A DNA stretch of 54,558 bases from JBPESN01 sp051710625 (GTDB lineage Bacteria; Pseudomonadota; Gammaproteobacteria; Enterobacterales; Enterobacteriaceae): the NCBI RefSeq assembly GCF_051710625.1, contig NZ_JBPESN010000010.1:1-54558 (forward strand). The letters run 5' to 3'. Of this stretch, positions 8,459-16,982 are shown piece by piece; the stretch's first letter is position 1, and the number at the start of each line of letters is the position of its first letter. The notes under the pieces are model-generated. The model was given only the letters and a program-made list of their open reading frames with translations, was not told where the DNA came from and did no database searches. Both the position numbers and the translations under genes were made by a program.

Positions 8459-9425
8459 ATGAGAACCGGCCGCCCGCCATATAGGCATCATGTCCGGTAC
8501 CAGCATGGACGGCATCGATGTGGTACTGGCAGGAATCGATGAGCACACCGTGGCGCATCAGGCCCGCTACTGCCATCCTATTCCGCTGCCTATCAAACAG
8601 CAAATCCTGGCGATGTGTCAGGGGGGCAGGCGGTGACCCTTTCGAGGTTTGGACAATTGGACACCCGACTTGGCATTTTGTTCGCCGAGGCGGTGCTAAG
8701 TTTACTGCAGCAGACAGGCGTGGCGCCGCACGAAGTAACCGCTATAGCCTGTCATGGGCAAACCGTCTGGCACGAGCCGAGCCGGATGGGGGCGGCCCCT
8801 GTACCCTGCAAATAGGCGATAATAACCGCATCGCCGCCATGACGGGGATAACGACAGTGGGCGATTTTCGCCGGCGCGACATGGCGCTGGGCGGTCAGGG
8901 GGCGCCGCTGGTGCCTTATGATAAGGACGGCCGCTGGGCCCGCAGCGGCAAGGTGCATCAAGGACTGCTGCAACATCTATTGGCAGATGACTATTTTCTG
9001 CGGGCGGTGCCGAAAAGTACCGGCAGGGAGTATTTTAATCTCGGCTGGCTGGGGAGCGACAGCTCTCGCGGCTGGGCCCCATTCCCGCCCAGGATGTGCA
9101 GGCCACGCTGGTGAAGTTGACCGCACGAATAATTGCACAGCAGGTGCTGTTGTGCGGCGGCTGCAAAGATTTGCTGGTCTGCGGCGGCAGCGCGCGCAAT
9201 CTGCTAATCATGAACCGATTGTCGGCGCTGCTGCCGGGCATTAAAGTCAGTCCCACCGACAAATTTGGTGTGAGCGGCGATGATATGGAGACGCTTGCGT
9301 TCGCCTAGCTGGGGTTTCAGACCTTATCCGGCCTGCCGAATAATCTGCCTTCGGTCACCGGCGCCAGAGAAGAAACGCTGTTGGGGGCGATTTATCCGGT
9401 CATGCCCGCGACAGAGAAGACTTAA
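8459..9425 (+). pseudogene. anmK: Anhydro-N-acetylmuramic acid kinase, broken
   Basis: AnmK phosphorylates anhydroMurNAc in peptidoglycan recycling. Recognisable pieces in order: GIMSGTSMDGIDVVLAGID (N-terminal kinase motif, near 8485), a frameshift near 8625, CHGQTVWHEP, a frameshift near 8805, TLQIGDNN and GDFRRRDMALGGQGAPLVP. About 70 residues are then missing, with LVP joined directly to YDKDGRW at about 8920. KSTGREYFNLGWL comes next, a frameshift near 9075, LLVCGGSARN, GVSGDDMETLAFA, a TAG at 9306-9308, and the end near 9425. Several lesions and the loss of part of the active site make this a clear pseudogene. Confidence 0.95.
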
Positions 9426-9503
9426 TCTCGGCCAAAAAGGGGCGCCGGCGATTGCGCCCCTCGCTGAAGGCGGTGTTTAATCATCAAACAGGACAGAAAC
9501 ACG

Positions 9504-9827
9504 ATGCGCAACCCTATGATAATACTCTCCCTGGCGCAGGCCGCCTCCGCCTGTAGCTATCACGGCGGCCGCAGTGCGCAAACGGAGACTTTACACTATC
9601 AATGCGGTACGCTGCCGTTGACCGTGACGCTGGATAATGCCCGCGAACGGGTGAACTTTATTCTTGATGGTCAGCAGTTGAGTTTACCGCAGGTCGTCAC
9701 CGCCTCCAGCGCCCGCTACAGTGATGGTCAATACAGCTTCTGGTCAAAGGGCGAGCGAGCGTTTATCGAGCGGCAGGACAAAATTATCGTTGATGATTGC
9801 GTCATCCAGAGCGCCGCGGGTAAGTGA
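9504..9827 (+). CDS. mliC: Inhibitor of c-type lysozyme MliC
   Basis: A 107-residue MliC/PliC-family protein. The family blocks c-type lysozyme through a conserved loop; here SARYSDGQYSFWSKGERAFIE matches the E. coli ARYTDGIYVFWSKGDEA motif, including the Ser and Lys that enter the lysozyme active site. The Cys pair (YQCGT and DDCVIQ) is kept. The N-terminus is short (about 16 residues before Cys17) with a weak lipobox (ASAC) and few positive charges, so membrane anchoring may be impaired. Upstream of pdxH as in E. coli. Survival is notable, because anmK next to it is destroyed and insects express c-type lysozymes. Confidence 0.92.
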   Translation: MRNPMIILSLAQAASACSYHGGRSAQTETLHYQCGTLPLTVTLDNARERVNFILDGQQLSLPQVVTASSARYSDGQYSFWSKGERAFIERQDKIIVDDCVIQSAAGK

Positions 9828-9888
9828 TTGAGATTTTCAGCGTCACGGCGCACAATAACGGCTTTCATTGCTGCCTTTTCAGCACATT

Positions 9889-10539
9889 ATGACTGAACAA
9901 TTAATCGATATTGCCGCCCTGCGCAGGGAATATACCCGGGGCGGACTACGCCGCGCCGATTTAACGGTGGAGCCCATGGGCTTGTTCGAGCAATGGCTAA
10001 AGCAAGCCTGCGCCGCGCAGCTTCCCGACGCCACCGCGATGAGCGTTGGCACCGTGGATGAGAACGGCCAGCCCTATCAACGGCTGGTACTGCTTAAACA
10101 TTTTAACCGTCAGGGAATGGTGTTTTACACCAATCTTAGCAGCCGCAAAGCGACGCATCTGGCGCATAATCCCCGCATTAGCCTGCATTTCCCCTGGCAC
10201 GCGCTGGAGCGCCAGGTCCTGGTGCTGGGACGCGCGGAGCGGTTGTCGGTTATCGAGGTGATGGAGTACTTCCATAGTCGTCCCCGTGACAGTCAAATAG
10301 GCGCCTGGGTTTCGCGCCAGTCCAGCCGTATTTCCGCTCGCGGGGTGCTGGAAAGTAAATTCCTGGAGCTGAAACAGAAATTTGCCCAAGGTAACGTGCC
10401 GCTGCCGAGTTTCTGGGGCGGTTATCGGGTAAGTATCGAGGCGATGGAATTCTGGCAGGGCGGCGAACACAAGCTGCACGACAGGTTTCTCTACCGGCGC
10501 GAAAACGGCGGCTGGCACATTGCCCGGCTGGCGCCCTAG
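9889..10539 (+). CDS. pdxH: Pyridoxine/pyridoxamine 5'-phosphate oxidase
   Basis: An FMN enzyme forming pyridoxal 5'-phosphate, 216 residues, co-linear with E. coli PdxH (218). Conserved blocks: LRREYTRGGLRR, YQRLVLLKHF, MVFYTNLSSRKA, HSRPRDSQIGAWVS-QSS, and the C-terminal LHDRFLYRRENGGW-I-RLAP, which contributes to FMN and substrate binding. The ATG at 9889 (MTEQLIDIAALRRE) fits the homology; an in-frame TTG at 9868 would add seven residues. With pdxY broken, PLP supply depends on this enzyme and de novo or other salvage routes. Confidence 0.97.
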   Translation: MTEQLIDIAALRREYTRGGLRRADLTVEPMGLFEQWLKQACAAQLPDATAMSVGTVDENGQPYQRLVLLKHFNRQGMVFYTNLSSRKATHLAHNPRISLHFPWHALERQVLVLGRAERLSVIEVMEYFHSRPRDSQIGAWVSRQSSRISARGVLESKFLELKQKFAQGNVPLPSFWGGYRVSIEAMEFWQGGEHKLHDRFLYRRENGGWHIARLAP

Positions 10540-10574
10540 CCGCGCTAACCAATGGCGGCCTGACTGCGTTTTTT

Positions 10575-10630
10575 AAGGACTGGCGCGCGTGCCGGTTAAC
10601 GCCGGCGCGGGCTGGTGTGTCCTTTTTTTT
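10575..10630 (+). terminator. Possible terminator or attenuator between pdxH and tyrS
   Basis: An AAGGAC...GTCCTT outer stem encloses a GC-rich inner hairpin (GCCGG-TTAAC-GCCGGC) and is followed by a run of eight T (10623-10630). The tyrS ribosome-binding site lies just after it, so it could limit readthrough from pdxH. Confidence 0.6.
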
Positions 10631-10655
10631 CTTTTTCTTGATAAAGGAGTTTTTG

Positions 10656-11930
10656 ATGGCAAGCAGTAACCTAATACAACAATTGCAAAAGCGGGGCCTG
10701 ATTGCCCAGGCCACGGATGAGAAGGCGCTGGCTGAACGGTTGGCGGCTGGGCCAATCGCGCTGTATTGCGGTTTCGATCCCACCGCCGACAGCTTGCATT
10801 TGGGGCATTTGGTGCCTTTGCTGTGCCTCAAACGTTTTCAACTGGCCGGTCATCGGCCGATGGCACTGGTGGGGGGCGCGACCGGTCTTATCGGCGATCC
10901 CAGCTTCAAAGCCACCGAGCGTAAGCTTAATACGACGGAAACCGTTCAGAAATGGGTAGAGAAAATCAAACGTCAGGTATCGCCGTTCCTGGATTTTGAC
11001 TGTGGCGATAACAGCGCCGTCGCCGCCAACAACTATGACTGGTTTGGTTCGATGAACGTGCTGACGTTCCTGCGCGATATCGGTAAACACTTCTCCGTCA
11101 ATCAAATGATCGATAAAGAGGCGGTGAAACAGCGGTTGAACCGTGATGATAGCGGTATTTCGTTTACCGAGTTTTCCTATAATCTGTTGCAGGGCTACGA
11201 TTTCGCCTGCCTGAACAAGCAATACGGCGTGGCGTTGCAAATAGGCGGCTCTGATCAGTGGGGCAATATTACCTCCGGCATCGATTTGACGCGTCGGCTA
11301 CATCAAAATACCGTGTACGGTCTGACGGTGCCGCTGATTACCAAAGCGGACGGCACCAAATTCGGCAAGGCTGAAGGTGGCGCGGTGTGGCTGGATCCCA
11401 GAAAGACCAGTCCCTACAAGTTTTATCAGTTCTGGATCAATACCGCCGACAACGAGGTGTATCGCTTCTTGAAATTTTTTACTTTCCTCGATCTTGCGAC
11501 AATCGACGCGCTGGAACAAGAGGATCGCGCCAGCGATAAAGCGCCGGGCGCCCAGTATGTTCTGGCGGAAGAGGTGACCCGCATGGTGCATGGCGAGCAG
11601 GGGCTAGCGGCGGCGAAGCGTATTACCGCCAGTCTGTTTTCAGGCGCGCTGGCGGATTTGACCGAGGATGATTTCGCTCAACTGGCGCAGGACGTCATGC
11701 CGACGGTCCACCTTGAGCGCGGCGCGGATTTGCAGCAGGCGCTGATGGCGGCCGAGCTGGTGCCGTCGCGCGGACAGGCCCGGACCTTGATAAGCGCCAA
11801 TGCCGTGTCGGTCAACGGTGAAAAACAGACGTCTACGGACTACGTCTTCGACGCCGCCGATAGGCTCTATGGCCGGTATACCCTGCTGCGCCGGGGCAAA
11901 AAACACTACTGTCTGCTCAATTGGCAATAG
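10656..11930 (+). CDS. tyrS: Tyrosyl-tRNA synthetase
   Basis: A 424-residue class I aminoacyl-tRNA synthetase charging tRNA-Tyr in the cytoplasm. The HIGH-type signature is FDPTADSLHLGHLVPL, the tyrosine-binding region is QIGGSDQWGNI, and the KMSKS counterpart is KFGKAEGG. A C-terminal S4 RNA-binding domain (PSRGQARTLISANAVSVNG) is present. The start at 10656 has AAAGGAG well placed at 10643-10649. Intact and essential. Confidence 0.98.
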   Translation: MASSNLIQQLQKRGLIAQATDEKALAERLAAGPIALYCGFDPTADSLHLGHLVPLLCLKRFQLAGHRPMALVGGATGLIGDPSFKATERKLNTTETVQKWVEKIKRQVSPFLDFDCGDNSAVAANNYDWFGSMNVLTFLRDIGKHFSVNQMIDKEAVKQRLNRDDSGISFTEFSYNLLQGYDFACLNKQYGVALQIGGSDQWGNITSGIDLTRRLHQNTVYGLTVPLITKADGTKFGKAEGGAVWLDPRKTSPYKFYQFWINTADNEVYRFLKFFTFLDLATIDALEQEDRASDKAPGAQYVLAEEVTRMVHGEQGLAAAKRITASLFSGALADLTEDDFAQLAQDVMPTVHLERGADLQQALMAAELVPSRGQARTLISANAVSVNGEKQTSTDYVFDAADRLYGRYTLLRRGKKHYCLLNWQ

Positions 11931-11943
11931 CGGGATTTCTGGC

Positions 11944-11965
11944 AAGGGAGCCTCAGGCCCCTTTC
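11944..11965 (+). terminator. Possible tyrS terminator
   Basis: AAGGGAGCC-TCA-GGCCCCTTTC forms a stem with one mismatch, followed by a few T. It is placed just after the tyrS stop. Confidence 0.4.
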
Positions 11966-12010
11966 TTATGTGTGACGGCCACGGGCCGAAGGTGTGGAAG
12001 GCGGTTTTTG

Positions 12011-12879
12011 ATGAAGAATGTTCTCTCTATTCAGTCTCACGTGGTTTTTGGCCATGCGGGCAACAGCTTGGCGGTGTTTCCCATGTGCCGGATGGGCGTC
12101 AATGTGTGGCCGCTCAATATCGTGCAGTTTTTTAACCACACCCAGTATGGGCAGTGGACCGGCTGCGTGATGCCTGCGGCACACCTGACCGAGATAGTCA
12201 AAGGGATAAGCGGCAATCGATGGTTCAAAACGCTATGGCGCGGTGCTGAGCGGATATATCGGCGGCTCCGGAGTAGGGAGGGCATATTCTGGCGATCGTG
12301 CAACAGGTTAAACAGGCGAACCCTGCCGCCCTTTATTTGCCGGATCCCGTGACGGGCGATCCGGAGAAGGGCTGTATTGTCGCGCCAGACGTGGCGGAAT
12401 TCCACTGTAAAGCCGGTCTGCCGGCCGCCGGTATCATCGCGCCGAATTTGCTTAAGCTGGAGCAGCTCAGCGGGCATCGCGTCAGCTCGGTGGACGAAGC
12501 GGTAGCCACCGCCCGCGAACTGATGCAGCGCGGGTCGCGCATGGTGCTGGTGAAACATCTCACCTACGCCGGCTACGATCCGCAAAGCTTTGAGATGCTG
12601 TTGGTGACCGCCGACGAGGGGTAGCATACCCACCCGCACGCTGGTGGATTTTGGCGCCAGCCAGCCGGTGGGGGTAGGGGATCTTACCAGTGGCCTGCTG
12701 CTGGTCAATTTGCTTAGGGGGCTAAGTTCCACAGAAAGCGCTGGAGCACGTCACCGCGTGCGGTGTATGAGGTCATGAAGCAGACGAAAGAGGCCGGAGA
12801 GTATGAATTGCAGGTCGTCGCGGCGCAAGACCAGATCGCATTGCCGCAACATCATTTCCCGGCGTCGCCGGTGATGTGA
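12011..12879 (+). pseudogene. pdxY: Pyridoxal kinase 2 PdxY, broken
   Basis: PdxY phosphorylates pyridoxal. ATG at 12011 begins MKNVLSIQSHVVFGHAGNS, open to about 12210 (SNHTQY-like motif NHTQYGQWTGCVMP). A frameshift there interrupts DKLHTCDAVLSGYI-type sequence. The middle piece (12298-12624) contains DPVTGDPEKGCIVAP and IIAPNLLKLEQL. After a further frameshift near 12620, the ATP-site GVGD region is read in another frame (PVGVGDLTSGLLLV at 12665-12710). An end resembling YELQVVAAQDQIA leads to TGA at 12877. At least three frame changes make it non-functional. Confidence 0.93.
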
Positions 12880-12919
12880 GCCTCGCGCAACCTGTGCGGT
12901 GGCGCTGACCGTCTTCGCT

Positions 12920-12950
12920 ATCAAGCCAGCCCGTAAAGGGCTGGCTTGAT
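12920..12950. terminator. Terminator between pdxY and dtpA
   Basis: ATCAAGCCAGCCC-GTAAA-GGGCTGGCTTGAT has a perfect 13-bp stem. It lies between the two converging genes. E. coli gstA, expected between pdxY and dtpA, is absent. Confidence 0.85.
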
Positions 12951-12983
12951 TATTTGCCGTATCTGCAAAGTACGCTCAGGCGG

Positions 12984-14510
12984 TTATTCCCCCTGCGGCA
13001 CCGGGGTCATTCCATTTTGCACCGCGTGCGTCGCCGCGTCCGCGCGGGAGAGACGGTTAAGCTTCGGCGCGAACGCCAGCATCAGCACTGCAATGATGCC
13101 GGTGCAGATGCCTATCTGCAGAAACACATGGCTATACACCTGCAGGGAATGGTGCGGATCGCTCACGTTCGACGGAACCGCCGACAAATTGGCGACAAAG
13201 CCGGCGATAATCGCTGCCGCGGCGGTAGTCAAAAACCAGGCGCCCATAATGAACCCCATTAAACGCTGAGGAACCAGCTGCGCCACCATGGCTAGTCCCA
13301 GGCCGGAGATCATCAACTCACCGATGCTTTGCAACGCATAGCTGAGAATGAGCCAATAAAGCGAGACTATGCCGGCGTCGCTGGCGAAATGTGCGCCCAG
13401 CGGCAACACCAGGAACGCCAGCGAGCACAGCACCATGCCAATGGCGAACTTAAACGGTATCGGCAGCCGATCGCCCAGACGGTTATAGCCCGCCGCCAGC
13501 AATGGACTGGCAAGCATGATCCAGAAAGGATTCAGCGCCTGAAACTGCTCAGGTTCAAAATTCAGTCCCAGCAGCGAGGTTTCCGCGTTGTGAATGGCGA
13601 AGAAGTTAAGGGAGGTCGGCATCTGGCTATACAGCACGAAGAAAACCACGGCCTCAAACATCATGATTAACGCCACCAGCATACGGCGTCGTGCCGCCCC
13701 CCCCTCCAGGCGCAGGGTTTCATAGACGAAGACCACCAAAATGCCGATAGTCACCGCGCCGAGCGCCATACGCGCGATCTCCTGATGATGCAGCAACCAA
13801 GTGGCGCAGGGGATAAGCACCAGAATACCGCCGATAACCGCCAACAGGCGCGACCATTTAAGCGCCATGAAATCCGGGGCTGAACCATAATGCTTAACGT
13901 AGCCGCGGCACATGACAAAGTTCACCAGCGTGATAAGCATGCCGACGACGCTTAACGAAAACGCCACGCTCCAGCCATAATGCGCCGCCAGCCAAGGGGT
14001 CGCCAGCATCGACAAAAAGGAGCCGATATTGATGGCCATGTAATACATGGTGAAGGCGCCGTCTAGGCGCGGATCGCCTTTCTCATAGCAGGTGGAGAGC
14101 AAGGAGGAGGGGTTGGCCTTGAACAGGCCGCTGCCGACGGCAATAGTGGCCATGCCAAGATAGACCCAGAACACCTGATGACCTGACCAGGCCACCATGC
14201 TGTAACCGGTGGTGAGCACTAGGGTGCCGAGAATAATGACGCGTTTGGTGCCGAGCACTTTGTCACCTAGCCAGCCGCCGATGGCGACAAAGCCATAGAC
14301 CAGCGCGCTGAAGGATGAAAACAGCGTGATGGAGTCGGATTCAGGCAGTCCCAGCATTTTCACCAGGTAAACGGCCAGGATACCCTGTAGGCCATAATAG
14401 CCGAAGCGCTCCCAAAGCTCGATGGAAAAAATCAGATAAAACGATTTTGGTTGTTTAAACGCGTTAATTGTTACGCGTGGTTCTGGGGATTGTTGGTTTG
14501 CAGTTGACAC
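12984..14510 (-). CDS. dtpA: Dipeptide/tripeptide:proton symporter DtpA (TppB)
   Basis: A 508-residue POT/PTR-family transporter of the inner membrane. It carries the family signatures ELWERFGYYGLQGILAVYL (ExxER at TM1), GGWLGDKVLG and FTMYYMAINIGSF, with about 14 membrane segments. The start is probably the GTG at 14510 (VSTANQQSPEPRVTINAFKQ), matching the E. coli MSTANQ start and preceded by GAGG on the coding strand. Peptide import would supply amino acids to a host-dependent bacterium. Intact. Confidence 0.95.
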   Translation of the reverse strand: MSTANQQSPEPRVTINAFKQPKSFYLIFSIELWERFGYYGLQGILAVYLVKMLGLPESDSITLFSSFSALVYGFVAIGGWLGDKVLGTKRVIILGTLVLTTGYSMVAWSGHQVFWVYLGMATIAVGSGLFKANPSSLLSTCYEKGDPRLDGAFTMYYMAINIGSFLSMLATPWLAAHYGWSVAFSLSVVGMLITLVNFVMCRGYVKHYGSAPDFMALKWSRLLAVIGGILVLIPCATWLLHHQEIARMALGAVTIGILVVFVYETLRLEGGAARRRMLVALIMMFEAVVFFVLYSQMPTSLNFFAIHNAETSLLGLNFEPEQFQALNPFWIMLASPLLAAGYNRLGDRLPIPFKFAIGMVLCSLAFLVLPLGAHFASDAGIVSLYWLILSYALQSIGELMISGLGLAMVAQLVPQRLMGFIMGAWFLTTAAAAIIAGFVANLSAVPSNVSDPHHSLQVYSHVFLQIGICTGIIAVLMLAFAPKLNRLSRADAATHAVQNGMTPVPQGE

Positions 14511-15014
14511 AAAGACCTCGTTTTTCATTCTGCTTTTTGGCGTGCAGAAATTGTCATGGGTAATGATGGCAGCACCATTCCGCATGTATCGTTTTCAAAA
14601 GGGGTGAACGGCTAAAAACACCCGATCTTTGTTGTTCGGGAGATTTTCACGCTGTCGCGTAGTACGCTTCCGGCGAAGCATAAAATACAATGCAGTCCCA
14701 ATACAATCGGTTTTTTATGCTGCAAGATTCATAATTATCAAGCGAAACTAATTTTCAACATGAAAATTAGTCACTTACCTATGACGAAGAAAAGCGGTGC
14801 TGTAGGTGAAGCGTTGTGTCCTCGACCAAAAGGGGGGCGCCCAGACGCGTGATTATGCATCGGCGACTGTGTTTTCTGCGTTGACGGACAAATACGGTCA
14901 GGCCAAGGGTGCACGAAAACAGGCCTTCTGCAGGGCCGGGGTGGCGCTTAAAGACGGGGTGATGTGGGTTCCGGAAGGGCCGGCCGCAATAGCTCGCCGG
15001 AACGCGCGGGGACG
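14511..15014. other. Non-coding stretch between nth and dtpA
   Basis: The part near dtpA (14590-14790) is AT-rich and should hold its promoter. The 14810-15010 part contains only an unsupported 73-codon open frame with no family resemblance. In E. coli nth and dtpA are also neighbours, with a much shorter gap, so part of this may be decayed sequence. Confidence 0.45.
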
Positions 15015-15653
15015 TTATTGCGGATAATGTTTCTGGTCGTATTCACACAAATCTTCAATCAGGCAGGAGCCGCAGCGCGGTTTACGGGCGATACAGGTAT
15101 AGCGGCCGTGCAGGATGAACCAATGGTGACAATCCACCTTGAACTCACCTGGCACCACGGCCAACAGCTTTTGTTCCACCGCTTCCACATCTTTACCCAC
15201 CGCAAAGCGGGTACGGTTCGCCACGCGGAAAATATGCGTGTCAACCGCAATCGTCGGCCAGCCGAAAGCGGTGTTCAACACTACATTGGCGGTTTTGCGC
15301 CCGACGCCGGGCAGCGCTTCCAGCGACGCGCGGTCTTGGGGAACCTCACCCTGGTGGCGTTCCAACAACAGCCGGCAGGTTTTGATTATGTTCTCCGCCT
15401 TACTGTTAAAGAGCCCTATAGATTTGATATAGTTTTTCACACCCTCAACGCCCAGCGCCAGCATGGCATGCGGCGTGTCGGCCGCCGGGAACAACAGGTT
15501 GGTGGCCTTATTAACGCGGACATCGGTCGCTTGGGCCGAGAGCAGTACCGCAATCAACAGCTCGAAAGGCGAGCGGTACACCAGCTCGCTAGTGGGATAA
15601 GGATTATTCGCCCGCAGGCGACACAGAATGTCATAACGCTTGCTTTTATTCAT
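15015..15653 (-). CDS. nth: Endonuclease III
   Basis: A bifunctional DNA glycosylase/AP lyase for oxidised pyrimidines in base-excision repair. The 212 residues align end to end with E. coli Nth. The helix-hairpin-helix LPGVGRKTANVVLN carries the catalytic Lys, and AVDTHIFRVANRT carries the catalytic Asp. The C-terminal [4Fe-4S] loop is C-X6-C-X2-C-X5-C (CIARKPRCGSCLIEDLC). The start codon overlaps the rsxE stop by 8 bp, so it is the last gene of the rsx operon, as in E. coli. Confidence 0.98.
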   Translation of the reverse strand: MNKSKRYDILCRLRANNPYPTSELVYRSPFELLIAVLLSAQATDVRVNKATNLLFPAADTPHAMLALGVEGVKNYIKSIGLFNSKAENIIKTCRLLLERHQGEVPQDRASLEALPGVGRKTANVVLNTAFGWPTIAVDTHIFRVANRTRFAVGKDVEAVEQKLLAVVPGEFKVDCHHWFILHGRYTCIARKPRCGSCLIEDLCEYDQKHYPQ

Positions 15654-16344
15654 CGGCTAACGGCTGTCCCTGTTGCAGCACTACCGGTCGGGCAGCCTTG
15701 GGCTGCCGGACCTTTGTGCGTTGATCGATAAGGTATTTCCCCGCCAGCATAAACCCCAGGACGATAAACGCGCCGGGTGGCAACATGGCCAGCAAAAAGG
15801 GCGTATCGGTATGGAATACCTTGATGCGCAGCACCCGCGCCCATCCGCCCAGCAGTTGATCCGCGCCGTCGAACAGGGTGCCGTTACCCAGCACTTCGCG
15901 CAGGGCGCCGATCAGGAGCAGCGCGCACGTCGAGCCGAGCCCGATGGCCAACCCATCCAGCGCCGCCCTTGCCGGCGGTCGCTGCGAGGCATAGGCTTCT
16001 GCCCGGCCGATAACGATGCAGTTAGTCACGATAAGCGGGATGAAAATGCCGAGGGATTGGTAGAGACCAAACGCATAGGCGTTGATAAGCATCTGTACCG
16101 CCGACACCACCGAGGCAATAATCATGACATAAATGGGAATGCGGATTTCGCCGGGGATCCAGCGGGGCAGGGCCGAGACCGCGGTATTGGTGCAAACCAG
16201 CACCAGCGTCGTGGCAAGCCCCAGCCCAAGCGCATTGGTGGCGGTATTGGATACCGCCAGTAGTGGACACAGACCCAGTAATTGCACCAGAGACGAGTTA
16301 TTGCGCCACAGGCCTTCCAGGAGGATGCGTTTTGCTTCATTCAT
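15646..16344 (-). CDS. rsxE: Electron transport complex subunit RsxE
   Basis: Integral membrane subunit (232 residues, about six membrane helices) of the Rsx/Rnf complex, which uses NADH and ion motive force to move electrons and keeps SoxR reduced. It closely matches E. coli RsxE (NNSSLVQLLGLCPLLAVSN, GLYQSLGIFIPLIVTNCI, LLAMLPPGAFIVLGFMLAG). RsxE and RsxA are homologous and share the NC motif that supports a membrane [2Fe-2S] centre. The ATG at 16344 (MNEAKRILLEGLW) overlaps the rsxG end by 8 bp. Confidence 0.96.
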   Translation of the reverse strand: MNEAKRILLEGLWRNNSSLVQLLGLCPLLAVSNTATNALGLGLATTLVLVCTNTAVSALPRWIPGEIRIPIYVMIIASVVSAVQMLINAYAFGLYQSLGIFIPLIVTNCIVIGRAEAYASQRPPARAALDGLAIGLGSTCALLLIGALREVLGNGTLFDGADQLLGGWARVLRIKVFHTDTPFLLAMLPPGAFIVLGFMLAGKYLIDQRTKVRQPKAARPVVLQQGQPLADE

Positions 16345-16972
16345 GGGATGGTTCTCCACAATGCGGCATTTTTTCCAGCGCGTTAAGGTTTTTTTTCAAA
16401 TAGCCGGCGGTGCGCTTGACGGCATTCACCACGGCTCGCGGCGTGATTGTGGCGCCGGTGAATTGATCGAACATACCACCGTCTTTCTTGACAGCCCAGC
16501 TCTTGTCGTTATCTGAGCGCAGCGATTTGCCGCTGAAATGCGTAATCCAATCCGATAGCCGCAGTTCGATTTTATCCCCCAGCCCCGGCGTCTCATGATA
16601 ACGAGTCACCCGGGCACCTAAAACGTTGCCCGAGAAGTCCGCACCGACCAATAAATCAATGGCGCCGGCGTAGCCGTCCGGTGCAGTGGTTTCGATTGCC
16701 GCCGCGACCGGCGTCCCGTCTTTGCGCGCCAGATAAAGACGGTGCGGCGCGTCGGTGCCGAGCGCCGGATCGGTCACCAGATAGCACTCGTCCAACAGCT
16801 GGTTATTGTACAAATCCGGCGGCACTACCTGATCCAGCAATCGCATTTGCTGCCTGGCCGCCTGCCGTTCAATGGTGCTAGTGGTCAGGCCGTTGACCAG
16901 GGCCGTCAGCCCGGTAGCCAAAGCGACGAATACGGCAAGGGTTATGCCATGCTTCCTCATTGTCCTTAACAT
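16337..16972 (-). CDS. rsxG: Electron transport complex subunit RsxG
   Basis: Periplasmic FMN-carrying subunit with one N-terminal membrane anchor (residues about 8-28). The covalent flavin-attachment motif FTGATITP (FMN on the second Thr) is intact. The 211 residues compare with 206 in E. coli. The start at 16972 (MLRTMRKHGITLA) matches the E. coli start; the frame upstream is not conserved. It follows rsxD with a 10-bp gap. Confidence 0.96.
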   Translation of the reverse strand: MLRTMRKHGITLAVFVALATGLTALVNGLTTSTIERQAARQQMRLLDQVVPPDLYNNQLLDECYLVTDPALGTDAPHRLYLARKDGTPVAAAIETTAPDGYAGAIDLLVGADFSGNVLGARVTRYHETPGLGDKIELRLSDWITHFSGKSLRSDNDKSWAVKKDGGMFDQFTGATITPRAVVNAVKRTAGYLKKNLNALEKMPHCGEPSHE

Positions 16973-16982
16973 CCTACCTTCC

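Noticed and set aside
13329..13670. Open frame opposite dtpA
   Set aside because: Antisense shadow of the conserved peptide transporter.
14964..15731. 255-codon open frame opposite nth
   Set aside because: It lies almost wholly antisense to nth, whose catalytic and Fe-S motifs are intact. No family is recognised in it.
15673..16263. 196-codon open frame opposite rsxE
   Set aside because: It is a shadow of the intact, highly conserved rsxE on the other strand; its composition is typical of antisense frames in GC-rich DNA.
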